DNA of 64,000 bases from Prochlorococcus sp. AG-409-A10 (GTDB taxonomy: Bacteria > Cyanobacteriota > Cyanobacteriia > PCC-6307 > Cyanobiaceae). Below, piece by piece: positions 30,344-40,514 of the stretch. The notes under the pieces are model-generated. The model saw only the letters and a program-made list of their open reading frames with translations, had not been told where the DNA came from and ran no database searches. Position numbers and translations under genes: made by a program. The stretch spans positions 268,753 to 332,752 of the forward strand of contig QCJG01000001.1 of NCBI GenBank assembly GCA_003216175.1. The letters are read 5' to 3'. Positions within the stretch are counted from its first letter, which is position 1; every line of letters starts with the position of its first letter.

Positions 30344-31801
30344 ATGTGTGGAATTGTAGGTGTTGTCTCAACAGATCAATGTAATCAACAAATCTACGAT
30401 AGTTTGTTATTACTACAGCATAGAGGGCAAGATTCCACTGGTATAGCAACAATGGATGGCAGTGTTTTTCATATTAATAAATCAAAAGGTCAAGTTCGAG
30501 AAGCTTATAGAACTAGAGACATGAGAGGTTTGATCGGTCAGACAGGATTGGGACATGTACGATATGCAACTAAAGGAGCTGCTCATCGAGAAGAAGAAGC
30601 ACAACCTTTTTATGTAAATGCTCCTTACGGCATTATTCTTGTTCATAATGGAAATTTAACTAATACAAGAGAGTTAGAAAAAGAACTTTTTAAAGTTGAT
30701 AAAAGGCATACAAATACTTCAAGCGACACTGAAATGTTATTAAATGTTTTGGCAACTGAATTAAATAGCGCAATCAAAGGAAAAGATATAACTCCTAACG
30801 ATCTTTTTGATGCAGTTAATACACTTCATGCAAGAGTAGAGGGATCCTATGCTTCAATTGCTTTAATAGCAGGTCATGGCCTTTTAGCTTTTAGAGATCC
30901 TTTTGGAATTCGTCCTTTGGTTATTGGTAAAAGGATAATAGAAAATAATAAACCTGAGTGGGTGATTGCAAGTGAATCACTAGTTATTGAAAATAATGAC
31001 TATGAAATCGTTAGAGATGTTGAACCAGGCGAGGCGATATTTATAACTTCAGATGGTGAGTTTTTTTCTAAACAATGTTCAAATAATCCTCAATTATTCC
31101 CTTGTTCATTTGAATATGTTTATTTAGCTAGACCAGATTCAATAATGAATGGTATTTCTGTTTATGAGTCAAGATTAAGAATGGGAGATTTATTAGCAGA
31201 AACCATAAAAAAACAAATTTCACTTGGTGATATAGATGTAGTAATGCCAATACCTGATTCATCTAGGCCAGCTGCAATGCAAGTAGCAAGACAGTTAGGC
31301 ATTGAATATAGGGAGGGCTTTTTCAAGAATCGCTATGTTGGTAGAACATTTATAATGCCGGGTCAATCTCTAAGAAAACGTTCTGTACGTCAGAAATTAA
31401 ATGCAATGAGTACTGAATTTAAAAATAAAAATGTATTAATAGTTGATGATTCAGTTGTTCGAGGAACAACATCTCAACAAATAGTACAAATGGCAAGAAG
31501 TGCAGGGGCTAACAAAGTTACTTTTACGTCTGCTGCTCCACCAATTAGATATCCACATGTTTATGGTATTAACATGCCAAGTAGGAATGAATTGATCGCT
31601 TATAATAGAAATATAAATGAAATTGAAGATAATTTATTTATTGATAAAATGATTTACCAAGAAGTAGATGATCTTACCAAAGCTATCACTAAAGGATCTA
31701 TAATTAAGGAATTGGATTTATCTTGCTTTACAGGAAAATATGTGACTGGAACAGTCACTGAAGAATATTTAAGTTGGGTTGAAAAAACATCTTTGTCTTA
31801 A
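30344..31801 (+). CDS. purF: Amidophosphoribosyltransferase (glutamine PRPP amidotransferase)
   Basis: PurF makes 5-phosphoribosylamine from PRPP and glutamine, the first committed purine step. The N-terminal Ntn nucleophile Cys2 is present (MCGIVGVV), followed by the glutaminase domain ([15 protein letters not shown]). The C-terminal PRPP loop reads [14 protein letters not shown]. No propeptide precedes Cys2. The 485-aa length is normal. Its stop codon overlaps the stop of the convergent gyrA-like gene by 3-4 nt. Confidence 0.97.
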   Translation: MCGIVGVVSTDQCNQQIYDSLLLLQHRGQDSTGIATMDGSVFHINKSKGQVREAYRTRDMRGLIGQTGLGHVRYATKGAAHREEEAQPFYVNAPYGIILVHNGNLTNTRELEKELFKVDKRHTNTSSDTEMLLNVLATELNSAIKGKDITPNDLFDAVNTLHARVEGSYASIALIAGHGLLAFRDPFGIRPLVIGKRIIENNKPEWVIASESLVIENNDYEIVRDVEPGEAIFITSDGEFFSKQCSNNPQLFPCSFEYVYLARPDSIMNGISVYESRLRMGDLLAETIKKQISLGDIDVVMPIPDSSRPAAMQVARQLGIEYREGFFKNRYVGRTFIMPGQSLRKRSVRQKLNAMSTEFKNKNVLIVDDSVVRGTTSQQIVQMARSAGANKVTFTSAAPPIRYPHVYGINMPSRNELIAYNRNINEIEDNLFIDKMIYQEVDDLTKAITKGSIIKELDLSCFTGKYVTGTVTEEYLSWVEKTSLS

Positions 31802-34281
31802 TCTTTTTCTGGAATTATCATTGAAAAAGCAGACTTTATAAATTCATTATTGTTTAATTTTATGTTTAATTTTTTCTTTTTATTATATAAACTCTTATCA
31901 ATTTGGTCAATTTTTAATTTTTCATATCTTTCTTTATCGGTTTTAATATAAACGTATTTATTATTTATAAAACATGTAATTACCTTATCGCTAAAATTTT
32001 GATTATCCTTAAAATCGATTCCCATTGTTCCTAACTCTCCTTTTTTTGATATTTTTATTTCTTTCGTTGTATGTTTTACGAAAGAACCTTTTCTAGTTAT
32101 TAAAATTAAATCTTTAGCTTCCTCTTGCTGAATACTTAAAGCTGTAATTATATTCTCACTTGGGAATAACTTCATTATACTGGTTCCTTGAGCTAATTTT
32201 CCCATAAATGGTAAATTATTTTCTGTTATTTTAATTTTAATAATTCTGCCCATATCACTGACTATATATAAATCACTATTTTCTTTACAAAGGATGCAAG
32301 ACTGAAGCTTGATATTTTCTTTTAATTTTAAAATTGTTGTTGATCTATTTGAAATATCACTAATTTCATTAATTGAAATTCTTTTAAACTTTCCATCACT
32401 AGTTAATAATCCTAAACTCATATCTTTGATTTCTGTTAATGGAATAAAATTAATTATTTTCTCCTTTTCTAAACCCGCTGGTAAAAATTGTTTAAGAGGT
32501 CCAGGTTTTTGTCCTGCAAATTCCCATTTAAGAAGACCTATTTTCCCTTCTTGACTGATGGCTAATATTTTTGGTTCATCTTTAATTGGCCATATTAGTT
32601 TTGAAGGTAGAATATCTATTCTTTCTTGATTACTTTCTTTTAATTTTAATTTTTTTATTGTTATTGAAGGAATTATTTTTAGTTCATTATTTGATTGGAT
32701 AATAATCTCAGAATCTTTGGATAATTGTTTTAGAGCATTTATTCTTTGAAGTTCTTTATTTGGTCTTTGATTTGCCATTCTTTCAGCAATAAGAGCATCT
32801 CCACCTTCTATTAATTTTGTTTTTCTTGAACTACCAAATCTTTTTTTAAGTTCTTTTAGTTCTTTAATCATAACTTTCATTAACTTCTCTCTATCATTAA
32901 TAATTTCTTCTAGTTCATTTCTCTTAGTTTTTAAATCGCTTATTTCATTTTTTAGTGAATTTTTTTCAAGACTAGTAATTTTTTTCAAAGGCATACCTAA
33001 AATTCCATCTGCTTGTCTTTCATTTATCTTTAAGTTAACAATCAAATTATTTCTTGCTTCAGCTGTATCTTTAGATCTTTCAATCAAATTAATTATTTCT
33101 CTAAGATTATTTATCGCTTGGATCAATGCCTCAACTATCTCTTGTCTATTTTTAATATTCTTTAGCAAATAATTACTCCTTAATAAAATTGTTTTTTCTC
33201 TGAATTCTAAGAAATTATCTAATAATTTTCTTAATGTAAGTTGTATCGGTTGGCCATTGACCAATGCAAGTAAAATCGCACCAAAATTACTTTGTAAAGC
33301 AGTTTTTTGATATAAAAAATCTAGAATCTTTTCTGGATCAGAATCTCTTTTGACTTCTACAAGAATGCGCATTCCATCTCTATCACTTTCATCTCTAATA
33401 TCAGCTATGCCTGCAACTTTTCCAGTATTTACAAGGTCAGCTAATTTTTCAATCCAACTAGCTTTGTTTAATTGATATGGCAGTTCAGTGATAATGATCC
33501 CACTTCTTTTGTGCTTTCCCTTACCTGGATTGATTTCCTCAATATGAGCTATTCCTCTCATAGTTATACTTCCTCTCCCTTTTGTGTAAGTTTCTTTTAT
33601 TCCATTACTTATTAAAATCTCTCCTCCCGTTGGAAAATCTGGTCCAGGTATAAGTTCTAATAATTTATCGTCGTTTAATGAGGGTTTTTTGACTATTGCT
33701 ATTAATGCCTCTACTACTTCGTTCAAATTATGTGGAGGAATGCTTGTTGCCATTCCAACAGCAATCCCTGCACTTCCATTTAATATGAGGAAAGGCAGTT
33801 GAGCCGGTAAGACATCTGGTTCCTGTTGTGAGCCATCAAAATTTGGTGAGAAATCAACAGTTTCTTGATCTATTTCACTTAAAATTGCTTCGTTAGAGAT
33901 TGGTGCTAATCGAGTTTCTGTATATCTCATTGCAGCGGGTGGATCATCGTCAATAGATCCAAAGTTTCCATGGCCATCAAGAATTGGGTATCTAGAACTA
34001 AAAATTTGTACTTGTCTTACGAGTGCATCGTAAACAGCTTGATCTCCATGTGGATGATATTTTCCAAGAACATCTCCTACCACACGAGCACATTTTCTAT
34101 AAGGTCTATCGGGCGTAAGCCCTAATTCGTGCATTGCAAAAAGAATTCTTCTTTGTACAGGTTTCAATCCATCTCTTGCGTCTGGCAATGCTCTTCCAAC
34201 GATTACGCTCATGGCGTACTCGAGATAAGAACGCTGCATTTCTTGATGCAACGATATTGGTTTCAGGCGTTCTTTGGCCAT
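31798..34281 (-). CDS. DNA gyrase / topoisomerase IV subunit A-like protein
   Basis: This type IIA topoisomerase A subunit (827 aa) cuts and rejoins DNA through Tyr120 ([10 protein letters not shown]). The winged-helix region and [12 protein letters not shown] motif (74-85) are intact. Two features are unusual: Gln81 stands where E. coli GyrA has Ser83, and no canonical GyrA box (QRRGGKG) can be found in the C-terminal pinwheel region (about 500-827). The latter favours a ParC-like decatenase or relaxing role. Cyanobacteria often carry two gyrA-type genes. The missing gyrB/parE partner is not in this window. The stop overlaps the purF stop, tail to tail. Confidence 0.93.
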   Translation of the reverse strand: MAKERLKPISLHQEMQRSYLEYAMSVIVGRALPDARDGLKPVQRRILFAMHELGLTPDRPYRKCARVVGDVLGKYHPHGDQAVYDALVRQVQIFSSRYPILDGHGNFGSIDDDPPAAMRYTETRLAPISNEAILSEIDQETVDFSPNFDGSQQEPDVLPAQLPFLILNGSAGIAVGMATSIPPHNLNEVVEALIAIVKKPSLNDDKLLELIPGPDFPTGGEILISNGIKETYTKGRGSITMRGIAHIEEINPGKGKHKRSGIIITELPYQLNKASWIEKLADLVNTGKVAGIADIRDESDRDGMRILVEVKRDSDPEKILDFLYQKTALQSNFGAILLALVNGQPIQLTLRKLLDNFLEFREKTILLRSNYLLKNIKNRQEIVEALIQAINNLREIINLIERSKDTAEARNNLIVNLKINERQADGILGMPLKKITSLEKNSLKNEISDLKTKRNELEEIINDREKLMKVMIKELKELKKRFGSSRKTKLIEGGDALIAERMANQRPNKELQRINALKQLSKDSEIIIQSNNELKIIPSITIKKLKLKESNQERIDILPSKLIWPIKDEPKILAISQEGKIGLLKWEFAGQKPGPLKQFLPAGLEKEKIINFIPLTEIKDMSLGLLTSDGKFKRISINEISDISNRSTTILKLKENIKLQSCILCKENSDLYIVSDMGRIIKIKITENNLPFMGKLAQGTSIMKLFPSENIITALSIQQEEAKDLILITRKGSFVKHTTKEIKISKKGELGTMGIDFKDNQNFSDKVITCFINNKYVYIKTDKERYEKLKIDQIDKSLYNKKKKLNIKLNNNEFIKSAFSMIIPEKD

Positions 34282-34364
34282 CTTTAAATTTGTAAGAGGC
34301 CTAAATTTCTTTATTTAGGCTACTAACTAATCTGTTAAAAACCAGTTTTTTGTTAACCATTAAT

Positions 34365-35234
34365 TCATTGACTTTTTTCTTTAGCTTCTTTAACTGCTTT
34401 TTTCATTTCTTTGTTTCTAAATAAAATTTGTGCTGATTTTTGTAAATTTTGCCCCCATAATTGTTCAGATTGATACTTAATACGGGCATAGCTTGGATTA
34501 TCTATTAAAGCATTTTTAGCTATATTTAATGCTTCAATAGATTTACCTTGAGTTGAATAAATCGCGATTGCCAATGCGAGCCTAGGCTCGGCATTATTGC
34601 TTATTTTAGCAGCTAATCTGAATTTTGAAAGAGCTTTTTCTTTTTTATTCATTTCATAAAGAATAAGACCTTCATTATTAATTACTTGCCAAAAATCTGG
34701 ATTTAATTTTCTGACCTTACTATAAGTTGTTAACGCTAATGTATAATTTTTTAATAAAATATATGCGTTTCCAAGTTGAAAATAAGCTCTTTGATTTTTA
34801 TTGTCTAATAATAATCCTTGCTTAAGCATAAAGATAGCTTTATCAATATATTTTGTATTCATATATATAGAAGCTTTTGTAAAATATATTTTTGCTTTTT
34901 TTGGATTTAATTTTAAGGCTTTATCTAAAGATATCAGTGCATCATCAATATTTTTAGAGATAAATTGTGCCTCACCAAGTGTCATCCAAAGATCTTCATC
35001 TTTAGGATTTAATGTAACGGCAAGTTTTAAAAGTTTAATTGCTTCATTATTTTGATTAAGTTGCATAAGCTGTACTGCTGTTCGACCTATTATTAATGAT
35101 TTTTGTTTCAATTCTTGTTGATTAGGCTCGTTAATTTTTGGAATAAAACTATATGATTTTTTATTTAGTAATCCATATTCAAATAGGAATATTACAAGTA
35201 ATAGTTGATGAAAAAACTTTGTTAATTTTTTCAT
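34365..35234 (-). CDS. TPR-repeat protein with N-terminal signal/anchor
   Basis: The 289-aa product starts with a lysine-rich tip and a hydrophobic segment (about 8-22, FHQLLLVIFLFEYGLL), likely a signal peptide or membrane anchor. From about residue 45 it has five or six TPR units, with the usual A...G/Y...P periodicity of 34 residues (KLLKLAVTLNPKDEDLWMTLG, KALKLNPKKAKIYF and so on). TPR proteins scaffold complexes; the partner is not known. The gene begins one base after the queG stop, so expression is coupled to queG. Confidence 0.85.
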   Translation of the reverse strand: MKKLTKFFHQLLLVIFLFEYGLLNKKSYSFIPKINEPNQQELKQKSLIIGRTAVQLMQLNQNNEAIKLLKLAVTLNPKDEDLWMTLGEAQFISKNIDDALISLDKALKLNPKKAKIYFTKASIYMNTKYIDKAIFMLKQGLLLDNKNQRAYFQLGNAYILLKNYTLALTTYSKVRKLNPDFWQVINNEGLILYEMNKKEKALSKFRLAAKISNNAEPRLALAIAIYSTQGKSIEALNIAKNALIDNPSYARIKYQSEQLWGQNLQKSAQILFRNKEMKKAVKEAKEKSQ

Positions 35235-35235
35235 A

Positions 35236-36174
35236 TTAAGGATTATTTGATATTGAATTAATATTTCTACGCCACATCCACGGTTTAATTCTTTTTAATG
35301 CTGAGCCTTTTAAATTTTCTTGCCATTTTTTGTCATTCCATGATAAGACATCTTGTTTATTCATATTTAATATCCATTCCAATGGTTGAAGATCGGGTTC
35401 AGATGTTGTTGGTATGTTTTTTTGATTCCACGGGCAGACCTCTTGACATATGTCACAACCTGCAATCCAATTACCCATGTTCTTAATAATATTTTTGGGT
35501 AATTCTTTTTCTCTATTCTCTAATGTGTGATAAGCCAAGCATTTATTTGAGTTGATAATAAATGGTTCTTCTATTGCTTTGGTTGGGCAGGCATCAATAC
35601 ATTTTTCACATTCACCACATATAGGTTTTGAAGGTTCATCAGGTTCCAAAGCTTCAGTAGACAAAAGATGACCTAAAAACATCCACGAGCCGATTTTAGG
35701 ATTAATTATATTGCTATGTTTTCCGATCCATCCAATTCCAGCCTCTTCTGCCCAGGCTTTGTCTAAAAATGCGCTTGTATCGACACATATTTTCCATTTA
35801 GAGCCTGGTCTTTCTGTCTCTAAAAATTTAGCAATTTTTTTCAATTTTTTTTCAATTATTTTGTGATAATCTTTTCCCCATCCATATCTTGCAACTGATA
35901 TATCTTTAGACATTCTTTTTGTATCTACATAGTAATTAAGTCCAACTGCAAGAACACTTTGGACGCCTTCAAGCATATTCTCTATCTTTTTTCTTTTTGG
36001 GCTTTGCATCCATTCCATTTTTGCTTGATGCCCAGCTTGCAGCCATCTTTCTAAGGAAGCGGTTCTAAGCTTAATTCTTGAAGATCCAGGAACTTTTGCA
36101 ATTCCTACTGCATCAAAGCCTTCTCCAAAAGCTTTTTCTTTAATTTTTTTTGTTAGATCAATAGATTTTTTCAA
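35236..36174 (-). CDS. queG: Epoxyqueuosine reductase
   Basis: QueG reduces epoxyqueuosine to queuosine in the wobble base of tRNA(Asp, Asn, His, Tyr), using cobalamin and two [4Fe-4S] clusters. The 312-aa protein has the ferredoxin-type groups CGECEKCIDACPTKAI and CDICQEVCPWN, and an N-terminal region matching QueG (EGFDAVGIAKV, RYGWGKDYHKII). The tail after the second cluster is shorter than in some homologues but normal for cyanobacteria. The TPR gene follows after one base. It is divergent from the DUF502 gene. Confidence 0.94.
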   Translation of the reverse strand: MKKSIDLTKKIKEKAFGEGFDAVGIAKVPGSSRIKLRTASLERWLQAGHQAKMEWMQSPKRKKIENMLEGVQSVLAVGLNYYVDTKRMSKDISVARYGWGKDYHKIIEKKLKKIAKFLETERPGSKWKICVDTSAFLDKAWAEEAGIGWIGKHSNIINPKIGSWMFLGHLLSTEALEPDEPSKPICGECEKCIDACPTKAIEEPFIINSNKCLAYHTLENREKELPKNIIKNMGNWIAGCDICQEVCPWNQKNIPTTSEPDLQPLEWILNMNKQDVLSWNDKKWQENLKGSALKRIKPWMWRRNINSISNNP

Positions 36175-36330
36175 GTTCAGAGGCGGCTTTTCATGAATAA
36201 TTTTTTTCCTTAATTAAAAGGTTTTTTAGTCAATTGCGACTTTATGGGATGCTTCAAATGCTGTCTTTTAATGTTTTATTTCTATTAATAGCTTAAATTA
36301 TTCAATTAATGCACTGAATTTGGTTAGATT

Positions 36331-36344
36331 ATGTATATATACAT
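36331..36344. repeat. 14-bp palindrome in the queG-DUF502 divergent gap
   Basis: ATGTATATATACAT is a perfect palindrome in the 188-bp divergent intergenic region, about 20 nt upstream of the DUF502 start codon. It overlaps a TATGTA that could serve as a -10 element. An operator or simply AT-rich promoter DNA are both possible. Confidence 0.4.
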
Positions 36345-36365
36345 TTTTCGGACTCTCTTTATTTG

Positions 36366-37088
36366 GTGCAGTCCTCTCCCAAGGAAGACCTGACTCTTGG
36401 CTCAAGGCTTCAGCAGGATCTTAAAAATGACCTTATAGCTGGTCTGTTGGTGGTTATTCCCCTAGCTACCACTATTTGGTTGTCCACAATTGTCAGCCGC
36501 TTTGTTCTGGCAATCTTAACCTCAATACCAAAACAATTAAATCCCTTCATTACTCTTAATCCTCTACTGCAAGATCTGATTAATCTTGCGTTGGGTTTAT
36601 TTGTTCCACTCCTTGGTATCTTGTTGATAGGTCTTATGGCCAGAAATTTTGTAGGGAGATGGTTGCTTGAGTTTGGGGAAGGAACACTATCACGAATACC
36701 TCTTGCGGGATCAGTGTATAAAACACTTAAACAACTTTTAGAAACTTTTCTGAGAGATAACTCAACTAGATTTCGTAGAGTTGTTTTAGTTGAATACCCT
36801 CGTGAAGGTTTGTTTAGTGTTGGTTTTGTGACTGGTATTGTTGGACCATCACTTCAAACGCAACCAGGTCAACCTTTGTTAAGCGTTTTTATACCTACTG
36901 CACCTAATCCTACAACCGGTTGGTATACCTTAGTGCCAGAAGAATCTGTTCAAGATTTAGATATATCTGTTGAAGATGCATTTAGAACTATTATTTCTGC
37001 TGGAATAGTAAATCCTGATGATAGGACTAACTCTACGAATACTTCTTTTTCTAGTTTATTTTCTCAGTTAAGAGCATCATCTTCGTAA
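36366..37088 (+). CDS. DUF502 family membrane protein
   Basis: The product (about 240 aa) has two strong membrane helices (about residues 24-50 and 68-92) followed by a soluble domain containing the DUF502 pattern RIPLAGSVYKTLKQL, VVLVEYPREGLFSVGFVTG and VFIPTAPNPTTGWYTLVP. Family function is unknown; plant homologues (COV/LCV) are linked to vascular patterning. I use the GTG at 36366; a TTG one codon earlier is equally open. It is followed 20 nt later by nusB. Confidence 0.88.
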   Translation: MQSSPKEDLTLGSRLQQDLKNDLIAGLLVVIPLATTIWLSTIVSRFVLAILTSIPKQLNPFITLNPLLQDLINLALGLFVPLLGILLIGLMARNFVGRWLLEFGEGTLSRIPLAGSVYKTLKQLLETFLRDNSTRFRRVVLVEYPREGLFSVGFVTGIVGPSLQTQPGQPLLSVFIPTAPNPTTGWYTLVPEESVQDLDISVEDAFRTIISAGIVNPDDRTNSTNTSFSSLFSQLRASSS

Positions 37089-37108
37089 AGTATTTTTGAA
37101 TTATAGTT

Positions 37109-37735
37109 ATGCAATTAAAATCAATTTCTAGAGAATTAGCTCTTTTACTTTTAGGACAAATCAAGGTAAAAGATATTAATAAAGTTAATGTTGAAAGTTT
37201 ATTGAGTACAGCTATTGAATCTCTAACTCAACATTGGCGTGAACAATTAGATTTATGTGCATCAATAGTAGCAAAAGCCAATCAGGAATTATTAGATAGT
37301 GAATTGCAAGAAGATGCTGGATTATTAAAAAAATCTCGTAATCATTTAAAAACTTCTTTGATTGACTCTGAGAATATACTTAATTGCTTGTCTGAAAGTC
37401 TTGAGCTACCAAGATTACTAGCACTAGTGGATCAAAAGCAAATTCGTGATTTAGCTTTGAAGCGTGTTGATTTGGTTCTTGAAAAGCAAGAAGAGATTGA
37501 TAAGAATCTTGATAGCGTTATGGAAGGTTGGCGTTTAAAAAGATTACCTAGAATCGATAGAGATATTTTGAGATTGGCATCGGTTGATTTGATCGATTTT
37601 AATACTCCTATGGCTGTAACTTGTAATGAAGCTGTTAATCTGGCTAATCGTTATAGCGATGAACAAGGACGCAGAATGATTAACGGAGTTTTAAGGAAAC
37701 TTCAAAATTCTTCTTTAATACTAAATTTGAAATGA
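37109..37735 (+). CDS. nusB: Transcription antitermination protein NusB
   Basis: NusB with NusE (S10) binds boxA RNA in rRNA antitermination. The 208-aa protein has the N-terminal SRELALLLLGQI helix and the C-terminal block with LPRIDRDILRLASVDL and ANRYSDEQGRRMINGVLRKL. It is longer than E. coli NusB (139 aa) because of an inserted helical region around residues 40-110, usual in cyanobacteria. Its TGA overlaps the ATG of ftsY by 4 nt. Confidence 0.95.
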   Translation: MQLKSISRELALLLLGQIKVKDINKVNVESLLSTAIESLTQHWREQLDLCASIVAKANQELLDSELQEDAGLLKKSRNHLKTSLIDSENILNCLSESLELPRLLALVDQKQIRDLALKRVDLVLEKQEEIDKNLDSVMEGWRLKRLPRIDRDILRLASVDLIDFNTPMAVTCNEAVNLANRYSDEQGRRMINGVLRKLQNSSLILNLK

Positions 37736-39006
37736 CAGACAATTTTTCTCAGGATAAAAACATTTCTTCAAATACGAAGCAAAGTGAGGATTCTTTAGAC
37801 TGGGCAAAACAAGTTTATTTTCAACTAAAGCAAAAGCAAAAAGAGGAAAAAGAGATACGTCAACAAGAAATTGAAGATACAGAGATATTAAATACTAAAA
37901 ATAATGTAAACGAAGATTATAAATCAAATATTTCAATTGAAAATACACCGCAAGCTAGTAAAGAGTTACAAGTTGAAGATGAACCTCAACTAGGAGATTT
38001 TGATGATACATTTACATGGTCAGCGGAAGTTTTAGCTGCACAAGGTAAAAAAATTGATCAATTTTCATTAGATGACATTGATTGGCTTAGCAGACTAAAA
38101 CAAGGATTAGAAAAAACTCGTAAAGGTTTTGTTACTGATTTATTAAATAAATTAGGTGATGATCCACTTACGCCTGAAGTTCTTGATGATTTAGAGACTC
38201 TTTTGCTTAGAGCAGATGCAGGGGTTTCTGCTACTGATGAAATTTTAGAATCGCTAAGAACTAGGTTAAATGAGGAAGTTGTTGAAGCTTCAGAGGGTTT
38301 GCGTTTTTTAAAAGAACAATTAGTTAATATTTTAGAAAAGCCTATAAAAGATAGCGGTATTGATTTACTTACTCCAAAAAAAGGTTGCTTAAATATTTGG
38401 CTGTTAGTAGGTGTGAATGGAGTTGGTAAAACGACGACTTTAGGCAAACTAGCAAGTGTTGCAAAAAGAAGTGGTTTTTCTGCAATGATTGCTGCTGCAG
38501 ATACTTTTAGAGCTGCAGCAGTTCAACAAGTCAAGGTTTGGGGAGACAGAACAGGGGTTGAAGTTATTGCAAATGAATCTAAGAATGCTGATCCAGCATC
38601 GATAGTATTTGATGCTATTGGTGCAAGTAAATCAAAAAATATAGACTTACTATTGGTAGATACTGCAGGAAGATTACAAACGAAAAATAATTTAATGGAG
38701 GAATTAAAAAAAATTAGAAAAATTATTGATAAGCTTGCTCCTCAAGCAAACGTTGAATCTTTACTAGTGCTTGATTCTAGTCAAGGTCAAAATGGGCTAA
38801 GGCAGGCTTTAGCCTTTGCTGATTCAGCAGAATTAACAGGAGTAATACTTACAAAACTTGATGGATCTTCGAGAGGAGGTGTAGCGATGGCTGTTGCATC
38901 AGAAGCAAAACTGCCTGTTAGATTTATCGGAGCTGGGGAGACAATTAGGGACTTGCGACCATTTAATAGCTTTGAATTTATTGAGGCACTTTTAACTAGT
39001 CGATGA
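37732..39006 (+). CDS. ftsY: Signal recognition particle receptor FtsY
   Basis: FtsY is the SRP-receptor GTPase that docks ribosome-SRP complexes at the membrane. The 424-aa protein has an acidic, low-complexity N-terminal A domain (about 1-115), then the NG GTPase domain: G1 GVNGVGKTT at 227-235, DTAGRLQTK (G3), and TKLDGSSRGG (G4). Translation is likely coupled to nusB (4-nt overlap). ffh is not in this window. Confidence 0.97.
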   Translation: MTDNFSQDKNISSNTKQSEDSLDWAKQVYFQLKQKQKEEKEIRQQEIEDTEILNTKNNVNEDYKSNISIENTPQASKELQVEDEPQLGDFDDTFTWSAEVLAAQGKKIDQFSLDDIDWLSRLKQGLEKTRKGFVTDLLNKLGDDPLTPEVLDDLETLLLRADAGVSATDEILESLRTRLNEEVVEASEGLRFLKEQLVNILEKPIKDSGIDLLTPKKGCLNIWLLVGVNGVGKTTTLGKLASVAKRSGFSAMIAAADTFRAAAVQQVKVWGDRTGVEVIANESKNADPASIVFDAIGASKSKNIDLLLVDTAGRLQTKNNLMEELKKIRKIIDKLAPQANVESLLVLDSSQGQNGLRQALAFADSAELTGVILTKLDGSSRGGVAMAVASEAKLPVRFIGAGETIRDLRPFNSFEFIEALLTSR

Positions 39007-39061
39007 TTTTTATAAAAATTTTGTATATGTTGGTAGGTTTTAATTTCTTTATTGCTGGAGA

Positions 39062-40465
39062 ATGATGAAAGAAATTTCTCCAATTCCAGAACAACAAAAT
39101 CAACATCTAATTAACCCCTTATCAAGTGAGGCTTCTAAGTCTTTAAGAGATTTGGTTCATAGTCTTTCTCAAGAGCAAATTGTTAATCAAGATTTATTGC
39201 TTTCATTAAGTTTTGCTTTGCGAAGTTTTACTAATTTACAGCGTTTTCTTGAACTTGTTCCACTTCTTGTAACTCAATTAGTTGGAGTTAAAGGCTCATT
39301 GTTAATACCATTTCAAGATAATGGGAGTCTTTGGCGCGAACAATTACAAATGTTTCCTATCAATGAAGATCAGGAACTCTTTAGACAATTATTTCTTTTT
39401 GAGGAAGGGAAGAAAACGGGTTTTGGCATGCTGGAAAAGAATATTTTGATGTTGGACCGTTTGGTTCAACGATATTTTGATTCCTCTAATGTAATTGCTA
39501 CATCTATAGTTTCTCGAGGAAGACAGCGAGGTCGATTGTATGCATTTGATAAAAAAGAGGTTGTTTTTGGAAGCAATGTTCATCGAAAACATATTCAATT
39601 AGTTGCTGATCTCACTGGAGTAGCCATAGAAAATGATGTTATATTTCAGGTAATTCGTAATCATGAAAAAGTTGATAGACAAATCAGTATTGGCGCTGAA
39701 ATTCAATCACAATTATTGCCTGATCAATGTCCAATAATTGAAGGAGTTGAATTAGCTGCCTGTTGTAGGCCAGCTTTTCAAGTAGGTGGTGATTATTATG
39801 ACTTTATGCCTACTCGTGCAGATTTGAACGAAACGGCAAAATCTAATAGCCGATGGGCTTTTGTGATTGGTGATGTTATGGGTAAAGGTGTTCCTGCTGG
39901 ATTGTTGATGACAATGTTACGAGGAATGCTAAGAGCGGAAGTTCTAACAGGATTACCCCCTGATTCTATTTTGCATGACTTGAATCAATTAGCTCTTGAA
40001 GATTTGACTCAATCTCATAGGTTTGTCACTTTGTTTTATTCTGACTTTGACCCGCAATCAAGAAAATTACGGTTTGCTAATGCAGCACATAACCCTCCTT
40101 TGCTTTGGAACGCAAATTCAAAATCAATAAATAGATTAGATGCCCCAGGTTTATTAATAGGTCTTCAACCTGAAGCTCACTATGGATGTGGTGAGATAAT
40201 TCTTCAACCTGGTGATGTTCTTCTCTATTACACAGATGGTGTTACTGAGGCACCTGGTATATCGGGTGAACGTTTTGATGAAAATCGTTTGATAACTTTT
40301 TTAGATAAATTTGCTAGGGAAGGTTTAGGAGCCAAACAAATATTAAATAAACTTTTTGAAAGATTAGATGGTTTTGTTGGTGTGAGTGACCATCATCTTG
40401 AAGATGATGCTTCAATGGTGGTTTTAAAAGTTAATGAAGAATCAACGCTTCCTCAATTAACTTAG
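39062..40465 (+). CDS. RsbU-type PP2C serine phosphatase with GAF-like sensor domain
   Basis: The 467-aa protein has an N-terminal GAF-like region (about 50-195) and a C-terminal SpoIIE/PP2C phosphatase domain (about 210-460). The metal-binding motifs are present: GGDYYDFMP, VIGDVMGKGVPAG, and DGVTEAPG with the later DDASMVVLK. Such enzymes dephosphorylate anti-sigma-factor antagonists in partner switching; the target here is unknown. Two in-frame ATGs (39062, 39065) follow a GGAG at 39057-39060, so the second may be the real start. It lies between ftsY and argH on the same strand. Confidence 0.88.
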   Translation: MMKEISPIPEQQNQHLINPLSSEASKSLRDLVHSLSQEQIVNQDLLLSLSFALRSFTNLQRFLELVPLLVTQLVGVKGSLLIPFQDNGSLWREQLQMFPINEDQELFRQLFLFEEGKKTGFGMLEKNILMLDRLVQRYFDSSNVIATSIVSRGRQRGRLYAFDKKEVVFGSNVHRKHIQLVADLTGVAIENDVIFQVIRNHEKVDRQISIGAEIQSQLLPDQCPIIEGVELAACCRPAFQVGGDYYDFMPTRADLNETAKSNSRWAFVIGDVMGKGVPAGLLMTMLRGMLRAEVLTGLPPDSILHDLNQLALEDLTQSHRFVTLFYSDFDPQSRKLRFANAAHNPPLLWNANSKSINRLDAPGLLIGLQPEAHYGCGEIILQPGDVLLYYTDGVTEAPGISGERFDENRLITFLDKFAREGLGAKQILNKLFERLDGFVGVSDHHLEDDASMVVLKVNEESTLPQLT

Positions 40466-40514
40466 TAAATCCCCTGACAAGTGCTAAGACTCTTGCTTTA
40501 TTTGTATTAGTAAT

